Positions 33,287 to 42,254 of a stretch of DNA of 64,000 bases are shown here, in pieces (positions within the stretch are counted from its first letter, which is position 1; each line of letters begins with the position of its first letter). A program made the position numbers and the translations under genes. The notes below the pieces were generated by a model. That model was not told the origin of the DNA, ran no database searches, and was given only the letters and a program-made list of their open reading frames with translations. Origin of the DNA: Bergeyella_A cardium (lineage in GTDB: Bacteria > Bacteroidota > Bacteroidia > Flavobacteriales > Weeksellaceae); NCBI RefSeq assembly GCF_030012605.2, contig NZ_CP114055.2; one strand, written 5' to 3'.

Positions 33287-34153
33287 ATGAGACAACTAAA
33301 AATTACAAAACAGGTTACCAACAGGGAAACAGCATCGCTTGATAAGTACCTCCAAGAGATTGGTAAAGTAGAGCTAATTACTGCAGATGAAGAGGTAGAA
33401 CTCGCTCAGAAAATCCGTGCAGGAGATAGAGTAGCTTTGGAAAAATTGATTAAAGCCAATTTGCGTTTCGTAGTTTCTGTTTCCAAGCAGTACCAAAATC
33501 AGGGACTTTCTCTTCCAGACCTTATTAATGAGGGGAATCTCGGTTTGATGAAAGCGGCTAAAAGATATGATGAAACCAGAGGATTTAAATTTATCTCTTA
33601 TGCTGTTTGGTGGATTCGTCAGTCCATTTTGCAGGCATTGGCAGAGCAATCAAGGATTGTAAGGCTTCCGCTGAATAAGATAGGTTCTATTAATAAGATT
33701 AATAAGGCGTATGCGCTACTTGAACAAGAGAACGAAAGACCGCCTTCGCCAGAGGAATTGGCAGAAGTACTCGATATGAGCGAAGATGATATTAAAGAAT
33801 CGATGAAGAACAGTGGAAGACACCTTTCGATGGATGCTCCGCTTGTGGAGGGGGAAGATTCTAATTTGTATGATGTGCTCCGCTCAGGTGAGTCGCCAAG
33901 TCCTGATAAGGATTTGATGCTCGAATCCCTTCAAATAGAGATAGAGAGAGCGCTTCAAACCTTAACACCAAGAGAGGCAGATTTGGTAAGACTCTATTTC
34001 GGGCTTAATGGTAAAAACCCGATGACATTAGAGGAAATCGGAGAGACTTTTGACCTTACGAGGGAGAGGGTAAGACAGATTAAGGAGAAAGCAATCAAGA
34101 GATTGAAACATAATTCGAGGAGTAAGATACTGAAGTCTTATCTCGGGAAATAG
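33287..34153 (+). CDS. rpoD: Primary RNA polymerase sigma factor RpoD
   Basis: Housekeeping sigma factor. The 288-aa protein lacks region 1.1, as in Bacteroidota. It has region 1.2 (TSLDKYLQEIGKVELITADEE), region 2 (LRFVVSVSKQYQ, LPDLINEGNLGLMKAAKRYD, FISYAVWWIRQSILQALAEQ), region 3, and region 4 (LTPREADLVRLYFGL, TLEEIGETFDLTRERVRQ). It should be the factor that reads the TTTG / TAnnTTTG promoters seen across this window. Confidence 0.96.
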   Translation: MRQLKITKQVTNRETASLDKYLQEIGKVELITADEEVELAQKIRAGDRVALEKLIKANLRFVVSVSKQYQNQGLSLPDLINEGNLGLMKAAKRYDETRGFKFISYAVWWIRQSILQALAEQSRIVRLPLNKIGSINKINKAYALLEQENERPPSPEELAEVLDMSEDDIKESMKNSGRHLSMDAPLVEGEDSNLYDVLRSGESPSPDKDLMLESLQIEIERALQTLTPREADLVRLYFGLNGKNPMTLEEIGETFDLTRERVRQIKEKAIKRLKHNSRSKILKSYLGK

Positions 34154-34159
34154 AAAAGG

Positions 34160-34190
34160 AAAACAGCTGAACTATCAGCTGTTTTTTTTT
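34160..34190. terminator. Terminator between rpoD and the RNA helicase gene
   Basis: Perfect stem AAAACAGCTGA / TCAGCTGTTTT, loop ACTA, then a T tract; sits between two converging genes. Confidence 0.88.
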
Positions 34191-34193
34191 GTG

Positions 34194-35546
34194 TTATTTC
34201 TTGCGCTTTGAGATGGATTTTGCTTTCTGCTGAGCTCTGTTGGCTCCATATTTCTTTGGAGGTTTTCTTTTGCTTGGTCCTCCAAGGTTGATTTTCTTGT
34301 TTTTTGCTTTCTTTTCGTGGAAGGCTCCTCCACCTTCGTTGATTTTGAGTTTTACAGGGTTTTTCATCTTCACCTCTTCTTTCTCGGAGGCTATTTTTTT
34401 AGGATTTATAGCTACAAAATCTTCAGGGAAGGGGAGGAGGGTGAGTTCTTTATCCATCAAGAGCTCGATGCTGAGAAGGGGAAGCTCTTCTTTCTGTGTA
34501 ATGAATGTGAGAGCCCTTCCATTTTTATCGGCGCGACCTGTACGACCGATTCTGTGGATGTATTGCTCGGGGATTTCAGGGACTTCGAAGTTGATAACAT
34601 CGGTGATGTCTGATATATCGAGCCCGCGAGCCATTATATCGGTTGTAATAAGCCCTCGGATTTCTTCATCTTCAAATTTTTTCATTGCACGGAGGCGATA
34701 ATTCTGGGATTTATTGGAATGGATGACATCAAAGGTGTTTGGAAAGCGTTCGCTGAGCTTTGTGAAGAGGTAGTCGGCATTTTTCTTATTGTTATTGAAA
34801 ATGAGAACCTTGCTCATCTCTGGATTTGTGCTGAGGAGGTATTCCAGAAGGTTGATTTTGGTATTAAAGTTCTCTACTTTGATGCCCGTTTGCTCGATTT
34901 TCTCAATCGGAGTGCCTGATTTTGCCAGCGAAATCTCTACGGGAGAGGCAAAATACTCGTGGAGCATTTCATCGACGGCTTCGGTCATAGTCGCGGAGAA
35001 GAGGATGTTCTGCCTTCTCGCCCTCATCATCTCAAAAATGTGGGTAAGCTGTGGTCGGAAGCCGAGATTGAGCATTTCATCGAACTCATCGATGATAAGT
35101 TTTTTGATTTCCTTGAGCGAAATGGCGTTATCGATTGCCAGATCCATCACTCTGCCTGGCGTGCCGACGAGGATGTCGCATCCATCATTAAAAAGGAGCT
35201 TCTGAGTATTGATATTCTTCCCCCCATAAACGCCGATGACCCTCGTGCTGAGGTTTTGGGTGAGCCGATCGAGGATTTCGGTGATCTGAACGACGAGCTC
35301 GCGGGTCGGGACGAGGATGAGTACCGTTGGATTGCCACTTTTGCTGTACGACCAGTTTTTGAGGACTGGAAGTAGGTAGGCGAGGGTTTTCCCAGTGCCT
35401 GTTTGGGCTATCCCCATCACATCCCTCCCTGAAAGTATGGGGCTGAAGGTTTTCTGCTGGATTAAAGTGGGTTCAAAGAGGTTGAGATCGGCAAGCGCGT
35501 CTAAGATTTTATCTGAAAGATTGAAATCTGCAAAAGTTATAACCAT
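34194..35546 (-). CDS. DEAD-box ATP-dependent RNA helicase
   Basis: RNA helicase of the RhlE/CsdA type for RNA remodelling. The 450-aa protein has the Q motif (PTLIQQKTF), Walker A AQTGTGKT (47-54), PTRELV, TPGRVMD, the box II variant DEFD, SAT, and the C-terminal motifs LIFNNNKK, TTDIMARGLDI and HRIGRTGR. A Lys-rich tail follows. TATCTTTG at 35574-35567 is its -7 box. Confidence 0.93.
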   Translation of the reverse strand: MVITFADFNLSDKILDALADLNLFEPTLIQQKTFSPILSGRDVMGIAQTGTGKTLAYLLPVLKNWSYSKSGNPTVLILVPTRELVVQITEILDRLTQNLSTRVIGVYGGKNINTQKLLFNDGCDILVGTPGRVMDLAIDNAISLKEIKKLIIDEFDEMLNLGFRPQLTHIFEMMRARRQNILFSATMTEAVDEMLHEYFASPVEISLAKSGTPIEKIEQTGIKVENFNTKINLLEYLLSTNPEMSKVLIFNNNKKNADYLFTKLSERFPNTFDVIHSNKSQNYRLRAMKKFEDEEIRGLITTDIMARGLDISDITDVINFEVPEIPEQYIHRIGRTGRADKNGRALTFITQKEELPLLSIELLMDKELTLLPFPEDFVAINPKKIASEKEEVKMKNPVKLKINEGGGAFHEKKAKNKKINLGGPSKRKPPKKYGANRAQQKAKSISKRKK

Positions 35547-35566
35547 TTCTAATAAAAAAATATGGG

Positions 35567-35574
35567 CAAAGATA
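35567..35574 (-). promoter_or_regulatory. -7 box of the RNA helicase gene
   Basis: Minus-strand TATCTTTG, perfect TAnnTTTG, 20 nt upstream of the ATG at 35546. Confidence 0.65.
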
Positions 35575-35704
35575 GTTTTTTCCTTTTTAGTTGTGCTGGG
35601 GAAGTTATTTATGGAAGAGATAAGTAGATAAATTGGGGGTATCTGATGTGTGTATTATTTTATAGTAATGGAGTAAATGCTTTTGTGCTATGTGAAACAA
35701 ATAA

Positions 35705-35736
35705 AAAACTGCAATGATAAATTTCATTGCAGTTTT
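35705..35736. terminator. Terminator after the His-rich lipoprotein gene
   Basis: 13-bp stem AAAACTGCAATGA / TCATTGCAGTTTT with a 6-nt loop and A/T tails; ends the minus-strand operon from 39.4 kb. Confidence 0.8.
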
Positions 35737-35763
35737 CCTTTGATAGTTAATAATATGAAAGGT

Positions 35764-36774
35764 TTACATATAGAAACTGTTGATAGGATCTCCTTCTGTT
35801 TCTCCTGCTTGATCGGCTTCCAAGATATATTCCACAACCTTTTGAGGAGTTATATTGTAATATTTAGCTAGGCTTTTGAAGAATTGATCTTCACCATCGT
35901 TATATCCAACTACAATGAAAGGGATATCTTTAAGAAAATCAGTAGTTCCAGAAGTTAGCAGCCTTTTATGGGGCTCATTGGCTGGAGAGGTTGTCCCATC
36001 CTGATTGTATTTGGATACATAAAGATGACGGAGTTGTACTGTCATATTGAATTTAGCCAGATTTTTCTTGAAGAAGAAGTAACCTTTGAGTCCTATAGGA
36101 TCATTGGTGAGTTTAGTACCTTTTGTAACATTAAACATTCCATTTTCTGGATCTGTATCTCGATAGGTGTAGCTGTAAAGGTCTGTAATAAACTTTTTAC
36201 CATCACCAAAGTTCTCACCAGTAACCCAATTAGAGTATTGCTTAACCGTAAAAAAGTGTTGGTGGATGTCTAGCATCTCGGGGGTGAGGAATTGGCTGTT
36301 CATACGCTCTCCTTTACTGTTGTAATAGATGATTTCCATAGCGTATCGGGTTGCTCTTGGCTCACCATTGAGGTCCGGTTCACCTGTGGTAACGACTATT
36401 GGAGCGTTATCGTCTTTTTTTACTCGGTAGAATTTGTATTTATCTTTTCCGTTTTTATCTTTTCCGTCGCGGGTAACCCTCATATCCTCACGGGTAGTTT
36501 TGATGTATCCGTTTTTATCAATTTCATAGGTAATGAATTGCTTTTTAGGAAGAATAGGGACATCTATTAAAAGTCCATTTCCGTGAAAAAGCTTCCCATG
36601 AAGATGCCCTTCGTGTACGATGATTTCTACTTTTGCCCAGCTATCGTGCCCTTTTTCTTCGTGCTCGTTTGTAGGAGGAGCGGGCTGCTCATTGTCTCTG
36701 TTGCAAGAGATAAGGCTGAATGCGATGATCGCCGAGAGGGCGAATGTGATGATTTTTTGAATGTTTTTTTTCAT
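35764..36774 (-). CDS. His-rich lipoprotein partner of the TonB receptor
   Basis: 336-aa lipoprotein. The ATG at 36774 is chosen because it opens a lipoprotein signal peptide (lipobox SLISC, C24); a longer frame to 36846 would overlap the receptor gene. The mature N terminus is rich in His and acidic residues (NEHEEKGHDSW, HEGHLHGKLFHG), suggesting metal binding. The remainder is soluble beta-rich sequence of no recognised family. It starts 19 nt after the TonB receptor stop, so the two are cotranscribed; it may be a surface or periplasmic metal-binding partner. Confidence 0.8.
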   Translation of the reverse strand: MKKNIQKIITFALSAIIAFSLISCNRDNEQPAPPTNEHEEKGHDSWAKVEIIVHEGHLHGKLFHGNGLLIDVPILPKKQFITYEIDKNGYIKTTREDMRVTRDGKDKNGKDKYKFYRVKKDDNAPIVVTTGEPDLNGEPRATRYAMEIIYYNSKGERMNSQFLTPEMLDIHQHFFTVKQYSNWVTGENFGDGKKFITDLYSYTYRDTDPENGMFNVTKGTKLTNDPIGLKGYFFFKKNLAKFNMTVQLRHLYVSKYNQDGTTSPANEPHKRLLTSGTTDFLKDIPFIVVGYNDGEDQFFKSLAKYYNITPQKVVEYILEADQAGETEGDPINSFYM

Positions 36775-36793
36775 TGTATAATAGTTTAAAATT

Positions 36794-38863
36794 TTAGAAA
36801 TTATAATTAATTCGAAACTGAATATTTCTGCCAACGCCGTGCACAAAATATCTGAAATTGTCCGTATAATCCTTATACAGATGATTCAGGAGATTGGTTG
36901 CAGTAAGGGACATACTCATATCATTTTTTGTATTGATACTGATATTTGTGCCTAGCGAAAGGTTGAGTAAATGGTATGCTGGTGGAGAGTCTGGGATGAG
37001 ATCAGCCTCTTTACTGAACCTCTTTTGTTTATTTGCCCAGAGATGTTCTATACTGATATAGGCACCACTTAGTCCTGTGAGTTTCGATAAGTTGAAATTT
37101 AAGGACTGAGAGAGATTCTCTGGTGAAATGGAGGGAAAATAATAGTCCTCCGAAAGGTTGTCAGCATATACAGCAGAGGCTTTTGCCGAATATTCTAACC
37201 AAGAGAGCGCTTTGAGCTTTATACTGAGGTCTGCACCCTTGAAAAGGGCATCAGACTGCTTGTAGGCAAAGACAGGGAAGTATCCGCTCCAAGTTTCTTT
37301 GAGTTCTTTTGTGGGCATTTCGTAGATAAAGCCTTTAATCTTTTGTAGGAAGATATCTGCTGAAATAAAGAGCCTCTCGTTAGCATATTCTATTTTAGAA
37401 CTCCATTTTATGCCTTTTTCAAGGTTGAGTTTTTCATCTCCTAAGAGATAGAAAGCACTCCCGTGATGTACTCCGTTGCTGAAGAGCTCTATCGCTTCGG
37501 GTGCGCGCCATGCTAAACCGATGTTTGAGGTTATTGAGAGGCTGCGACTGAAACTTTTATTCACTCCAAAGTTATAACTGAGATTGCTAAAAGTTCGCTC
37601 ACCAGAGTAGTAAGCTCCATAGCGGTTGTAGCCGGCAGCATTAAAGGTTTTATAGTCATATCGAATGCCTGCATCTAATATCCAAGAGCCTTTCTTGAAC
37701 TTTTCGGAGAGGTAAACTCCAAAATTATTGGAGATGAAGTTGGGCAAGATGGAGTTGGTACCATTGCCAGGGATGTTATAGTTGTCCTGCCTAGAGCCCG
37801 TAACGCCTATATAGTTTTTGAAGTATTCATTATGCTCCTTTTCAAAATCTAATGATGCTGTATGTGTGCTTAGCTGGACATCAAAGGTAGGTTTGGAGGC
37901 GAAGGGCCCTATCCGAAGGTCGTATTCCTGCCTATGGTTTCTTTGATAGGCATAAATGAAGCTGAACTTGCCAAAATTTCTGTCGCTTTCTATTTTTAGC
38001 TTGGTAATCTGGTGTTTTACTTCTTGTTTAGGGAGGTTAATATCGTAGGAAAAGCTTCCTTTATCGAGTGGTCTGCCGTATTCTAACCTGATATCCCAGT
38101 CACTCATACTTCCAATTCTTGAACCTTGGAAAATCCCGAGCTTAGTAGAGAAGAAACTGTGGAAAATCTCGAATTTCTCGTGTGGTAACTGATATCCGAT
38201 GTTTGCAGAATAATTGAGCTCTCGAATTCCAGTATTCTCTACATAGTAATCTGGAGTTTGATAGTTGCCCGCCCTCTTACCACTCGACTGAATACGCCAA
38301 GCAATAGGGTTTTTCTTATTGAAATTCCCTTGTAGCATCAGGTTGCCCGCCCATTTTTCTCCGTTGGACTCGCCTGTAAGCTGAGCCTTGCCACCGATAG
38401 CCTTACCATCGTAAGGTAAAGCTTCGCTTCTAAGGAGCACTACGCCACCAAGGGCATTAGCACCGTATTTTACGGCTTCTGCACCCTTGACGACCTCTAT
38501 ATGATGGGCGAGGAACGGGTCTATCTCGGGTGAATGGTCATTCCCCCACTGCTGGCTTTCAATTTTTACATCATTATTCATTATCGCAATGCGTTGATTG
38601 GTTAATCCTTGTATAACAGGTTTTGAAATATTACCTCCGTTTTGGAGCATTGTAATGCCAGAGATACTTTTCAGAGCATTAGCAAGGTTATCACCGCTGC
38701 TTTTCTCTAAATCTTTCTTACTTAGCTCTGAATAGATGTGGGGTCTGTGGAAAATAAGCGATTTTTTTATAGTTATGGAATCGATATTCCTCGTTTTAAT
38801 CTGGGCATAAGCTATTCCACTACAAAGGAATAGTCCTGCTAATAAGACTTTATTGTTTTTCAT
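36794..38863 (-). CDS. TonB-dependent outer membrane receptor, probably metal-related
   Basis: 689 aa from the ATG at 38863, which opens the signal peptide MKNNKVLLAGLFLCSGIAYA; an extension to 38902 adds 13 residues without sense. The plug domain is clear (DNLANALKSISGITML, KPVIQGLTNQRIAIMNN, QWGNDHSPEIDPF, HHIEVVKGAEAVKYGANALGG) and a 22-strand barrel ends in IQFRINYNF. Similar receptors include zinc/heme types such as ZnuD. The neighbouring His-rich lipoprotein and Cys/His-rich small protein support metal uptake; the metal is unknown. Confidence 0.88.
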   Translation of the reverse strand: MKNNKVLLAGLFLCSGIAYAQIKTRNIDSITIKKSLIFHRPHIYSELSKKDLEKSSGDNLANALKSISGITMLQNGGNISKPVIQGLTNQRIAIMNNDVKIESQQWGNDHSPEIDPFLAHHIEVVKGAEAVKYGANALGGVVLLRSEALPYDGKAIGGKAQLTGESNGEKWAGNLMLQGNFNKKNPIAWRIQSSGKRAGNYQTPDYYVENTGIRELNYSANIGYQLPHEKFEIFHSFFSTKLGIFQGSRIGSMSDWDIRLEYGRPLDKGSFSYDINLPKQEVKHQITKLKIESDRNFGKFSFIYAYQRNHRQEYDLRIGPFASKPTFDVQLSTHTASLDFEKEHNEYFKNYIGVTGSRQDNYNIPGNGTNSILPNFISNNFGVYLSEKFKKGSWILDAGIRYDYKTFNAAGYNRYGAYYSGERTFSNLSYNFGVNKSFSRSLSITSNIGLAWRAPEAIELFSNGVHHGSAFYLLGDEKLNLEKGIKWSSKIEYANERLFISADIFLQKIKGFIYEMPTKELKETWSGYFPVFAYKQSDALFKGADLSIKLKALSWLEYSAKASAVYADNLSEDYYFPSISPENLSQSLNFNLSKLTGLSGAYISIEHLWANKQKRFSKEADLIPDSPPAYHLLNLSLGTNISINTKNDMSMSLTATNLLNHLYKDYTDNFRYFVHGVGRNIQFRINYNF

Positions 38864-39059
38864 TAGATATAGCTTCCATCTGAGAGAAATGATAGTGCTC
38901 ACAGTGCTGTAGGCTCTTAGTTATCCTCTGTATAGGGAAACTTTTAGCCGTAGAATGGAAGTCATTTACTGGTTAATAATTATTGTAAGACTTTGAAAAT
39001 AAGGAATAACACAACTTAGGCTTATTATATTAAAGCATTGAATAGTTGTGCAAAAGATT

Positions 39060-39407
39060 TTATGCAATGGGAGGCCCCCTTTGCTGAATCAGAAACTGAA
39101 ATTCTGAGAAATAGTTTGAACAATAGTATTCAGGCACAGGAATAAACTTGTGCTCTGTATGATTTTTTATGTTAATATACTCCGCGAGTAAAGGTGTATA
39201 TTGCAGGAAGTGGAAATTACAGATAATACAGTCTTCCTTTGCCTGAAATGCACCTTTGTGGTGATCGTACTTATACTCTAATTCCTCCTCGTGATGATGA
39301 TGTAAATCAGTATAGTTTATTCCATAATTCGCAAATGTAAAGATACTTAGCAATAGTATTGCCAGTATCTTCTGTACTTGTTTTATATGCTCTCTCGGGA
39401 ATAACAC
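39060..39407 (-). CDS. Small secreted Cys/His-rich protein
   Basis: 116 aa if it starts at the GTG at 39407. The frame is open to a TTG at 39443, but that TTG is the -33 element of the promoter. An N-terminal hydrophobic segment (ILAILLLSIFTFANYGI) is followed by DLHHHHEEELEYKYDHHKG and DCIICNFHF, a likely metal-binding arrangement. It resembles small Cys/His proteins (DUF2946-like) found beside metal receptors. It precedes the TonB receptor and His-rich lipoprotein on the same strand. Confidence 0.65.
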   Translation of the reverse strand: MLFPREHIKQVQKILAILLLSIFTFANYGINYTDLHHHHEEELEYKYDHHKGAFQAKEDCIICNFHFLQYTPLLAEYINIKNHTEHKFIPVPEYYCSNYFSEFQFLIQQRGPPIA

Positions 39408-39412
39408 GACTG

Positions 39413-39443
39413 CAAAAGTATTTATTTTTTTGTTAAGTGTCAA
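39413..39443 (-). promoter_or_regulatory. Full -33/-7 promoter of the metal-uptake block
   Basis: Minus-strand TTG at 39443-39441, 20-nt spacer, TACTTTTG at 39420-39413, then 5 nt to the GTG start at 39407. The mRNA would be nearly leaderless. Confidence 0.7.
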
Positions 39444-39480
39444 TAGGTGGTAAGCAGTAGGCTTTTGGCTATTAGCTAAT
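39441..39480. repeat. Short dispersed repeat abutting the uvrD stop codon
   Basis: CAATAGGTGGTAAGCAGTAG then GCTTTTGGCTATTAGCTAAT. On the minus strand it starts with the TAG stop of uvrD. The same words occur at 26051-26089, 41841-41930 and 42216-42260. Confidence 0.55.
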
Positions 39481-41811
39481 TTTTATAAGTTTTGCAAATT
39501 TTAGGAGGAGGTTTTTCTCATCATTTCCTTCGAAGAGGATTTTGGCTTTTATATTTTGAGGGTCTGTACCGTCAAGGAGGAGAACTTCGCCTATGCCAAA
39601 TCTGTCGTGCCTTACTCGGTCTCCTACCTCAATATTTTGAGTAGAGCCTCCTGATGGGTTATTGATTTGTGCTTTGGCAATAGGATTTAGTCGCTTAGGC
39701 GCAGGCATAGGACTTTCTTTTTTAAGGTTAAGAGGTTTCTTAGGTTCAATCTTTTTAAAACTTTTTGGAGTGGGTGGAGTATCATCAAAAATATCAGATT
39801 TTAAGCCAGAGCGGTTGATGACTTTCCTCTCGACAGTGGGGTTTATGAAGTCTATAAACCGAGTATCTACCTCGCTTATGAATCGGCTTGGTTCGCAATC
39901 AGTAATTTTTCCCCACTGGAAACGAGATATAGCGTAGGTGAAGAATGCCTGCTTCTCGGCTCTGGTGAGGGCTACATAGAATAGGCGGCGCTCTTCTTCT
40001 AATTCCTCCCGTGTAGAGGTACTGAGAAAACTCGGAAAGAGATTTTCTTCTAAACCTACGAGATGCACAACAGGAAATTCCAACCCTTTAGAGAGGTGGA
40101 TGGTCATTAGGGAAACTTTATCCTCATCATCGTCTTCTTTTTTATCTTGATCGGTAGAGAGGGCTATATTTTCCAAGAAATTGGAGAGCGAGGCATCGCC
40201 GTCTTCTAACTGAAGCTGTTCGTCTATGAAGCCTTGCATTGAATTCATTATCTCTTGGATATTTTCTACTCGAGAGATGCCTTCTGGCGTTTGGTCTTCC
40301 TTCAGGGTTTTGATGAGCCCGCTTCGTTTGGCAACTTCCATAGCTACGGTGTAGGCATTTTCGGTTTTTAGCATTACTCGGAATGCTTGAATCATTGACC
40401 AAAAATCTCCCAGTTTATTTAGCGTAGTATTGTTTATTTTGAGCTGTGGAGCATAATGAGAGAGCTTGTTCAGCACTTGAGAGAGCGGTTGATTAATAGA
40501 ATCTGCAAAGACGATGAGCTTATTCTGAGTAGTCTCTCCGATGCCTCTGCCTGGGTAGTTGATGATTCTTAGCAGTGCCTCATTATCATTTTCATTCACC
40601 AAAAGGCGGAGGTAGGCTATTAAATCCTTCACCTCTTTTCTTTGATAGAAAGACAGTCCGCCATATACCCGATAGGGAATATTCTTCTTCCTCAGGGCAT
40701 CTTCGAGAGCGCGGGTTTGGGAGTTGGTTCTATAGAGTATGGCGAAATCTCCATACTGTCTCTGTTCTTGGTTGTGAAGGTTCCAGATATTGGTTGCTAC
40801 GAAGTTTGCCTCATCAGCATCGGAGAGGGCGCGGTATATTTTTATTTTATCACCAACTTCATTGTCACTAAAAACATTTTTTGGGAACTGCTCTATATTC
40901 TTGGAAATAATAGCATTTGCTGCTCCTACTATATTTTGTGTAGATCGGTAGTTCTGCTCCAGAGATACTGTTATTGCATCGGGATAGTCTTTTTTAAAGT
41001 TGAGGATGTTTTGAATATTTGCTCCTCGAAAGGAGTAGATAGATTGGGCATCATCGCCCACCACGCAGAGGTTTTCAAACTTCGAGGCAAGAGCTTTTAC
41101 GATGAGGTATTGCGAGTGGTTTGTATCCTGGTACTCATCTACGAGAATGTATCGAAACCTGTCCTGATACTTTGCGAGTACTTCGGGAAACCTCGTAAGC
41201 AATTCATTTGTCCTGAGCAGGAGGTCATCAAAGTCCATAGCACCATTTCTGAAACAAGCCTCTACATACCTTTTATATATCTCACCGATATGTTTCATAT
41301 TGGCTTGTGCATCGGCTTCCATCAGCTCAGAATTATTGAAATAAGCCCTTACTGTAATGAGGTTGTTTTTATAGGTGGATATTCTGGACTGTACTTTCTT
41401 TGGTTTATAGAAATCGGGATCTATATTCATTTCTTTGATGACTTTTTTCAGTACATTGAGAGAGTCCTGAGTATCGTAGATGGTAAAGTTGGATGGAAAG
41501 CCGAGGTGATGAGCCTCTATTCTAAGTATCCTTGCAAATACTGAGTGGAAGGTTCCCATCCAAATGCTTTTAGCATCGCTAATGCCTACTACTTTGGCAA
41601 TTCGATCTTTCATCTCTCGAGCAGCTTTATTGGTAAAGGTAAGCGCCAGTATATTGAAAGGATCTACCCCATTGGTGATGAGGTGGGCAATGCGCATTGT
41701 GAGCACACGAGTCTTCCCAGACCCCGCCCCTGCCAGCACCATTAGAGGTCCACTAAGGGTAGTTACAGCTTCGTATTGATTTTTATTAAGCCCTCTCAAG
41801 TAGTCTTCCAT
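39472..41811 (-). CDS. uvrD: UvrD/PcrA-type DNA helicase
   Basis: Superfamily 1A 3'-5' helicase for repair and replication. The 779-aa protein has LNKNQYEAV (Q motif), AGAGSGKT (motif I), TFTNKAAREM (Ia), VDEYQDTN (II), GDDAQSIYSFRGA (III), QNYRSTQNI (IV), TIHLSKGLEFPVVHLVG (V) and VALTRAEK (VI). The tail has a Tudor-like domain (VGDRVRHDRFGIGEV) typical of PcrA. The -7 box is TATATTTG at 41840-41833, with a -33 TTG inside the adjacent repeat. Confidence 0.95.
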   Translation of the reverse strand: MEDYLRGLNKNQYEAVTTLSGPLMVLAGAGSGKTRVLTMRIAHLITNGVDPFNILALTFTNKAAREMKDRIAKVVGISDAKSIWMGTFHSVFARILRIEAHHLGFPSNFTIYDTQDSLNVLKKVIKEMNIDPDFYKPKKVQSRISTYKNNLITVRAYFNNSELMEADAQANMKHIGEIYKRYVEACFRNGAMDFDDLLLRTNELLTRFPEVLAKYQDRFRYILVDEYQDTNHSQYLIVKALASKFENLCVVGDDAQSIYSFRGANIQNILNFKKDYPDAITVSLEQNYRSTQNIVGAANAIISKNIEQFPKNVFSDNEVGDKIKIYRALSDADEANFVATNIWNLHNQEQRQYGDFAILYRTNSQTRALEDALRKKNIPYRVYGGLSFYQRKEVKDLIAYLRLLVNENDNEALLRIINYPGRGIGETTQNKLIVFADSINQPLSQVLNKLSHYAPQLKINNTTLNKLGDFWSMIQAFRVMLKTENAYTVAMEVAKRSGLIKTLKEDQTPEGISRVENIQEIMNSMQGFIDEQLQLEDGDASLSNFLENIALSTDQDKKEDDDEDKVSLMTIHLSKGLEFPVVHLVGLEENLFPSFLSTSTREELEEERRLFYVALTRAEKQAFFTYAISRFQWGKITDCEPSRFISEVDTRFIDFINPTVERKVINRSGLKSDIFDDTPPTPKSFKKIEPKKPLNLKKESPMPAPKRLNPIAKAQINNPSGGSTQNIEVGDRVRHDRFGIGEVLLLDGTDPQNIKAKILFEGNDEKNLLLKFAKLIKIS

Positions 41812-41832
41812 CTGCTAAGAAATTTTAATTTG

Positions 41833-41863
41833 CAAATATATTACAGAGGTAAGCAGTAAGCAA
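41833..41863 (-). promoter_or_regulatory. uvrD promoter with -33 inside a repeat
   Basis: Minus-strand TTG (about 41863-41861), a 20-nt spacer, then TATATTTG at 41840-41833. The TTG belongs to the TAAGCAGTAAGCAATAG repeat word. Confidence 0.65.
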
Positions 41864-42254
41864 TAGTCCATAAGTAGACTAACTAAAAGCCAACAGCTTA
41901 CGGCTTACTGCCTAAAGCTTACAATAAAGACAGTCTTTTTAATTGGTAAAAGCCTACCCTACTAAGGGTTCGGGATACCCCGACAGGACAAATAACTACT
42001 TTTCGGAGGCGTCGTCATATGCCGACGGGGTAATTGCCTGCCTTGCGAAAGGCTCGTCATATGACGACGGGGCAGCTTAGTACCAAATGTTAAAATTCCC
42101 ATAGGGGAATAGGATAGAATTGCCTGCCACGCTGTGGCTAAGTCCGTCAGCTGGTAGTTGTGGTTGCCTCACCGGCTACGGTGTCAGCTGGTAGCTGTGC
42201 CTGCCCTGCTAAGGGTAGCTGGCTAATAGCCAGAAGCCAAAAGCTAGAAGCCAA
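41841..42254. repeat. Repeat-filled intergenic region between uvrD and lptF
   Basis: About 410 bp without a gene. From left to right: TAAGCAGTAAGCAATAG words (41850-41935), two similar copies of CGTCATATGnCGACGGGG (near 42014 and 42051), a second member of the 459-560 repeat family (AATTGCCTGCCACGCTGTGG from 42119), TCAGCTGGTAG twice (42147 and 42184), and TAGCCAGAAGCCAAAAGC up to the lptF stop. It is a patchwork of short extragenic repeats. Confidence 0.65.

Noticed and set aside
39408..39443. TTG at 39443 as start of the small Cys/His-rich protein
   Set aside because: That TTG is the -33 element of a consensus promoter; the first start after the -7 box is the GTG at 39407.
40642..41544. 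300-codon ORF on the plus strand within uvrD
   Set aside because: It is antisense to a clearly conserved helicase, has no recognisable domain and an odd residue composition.
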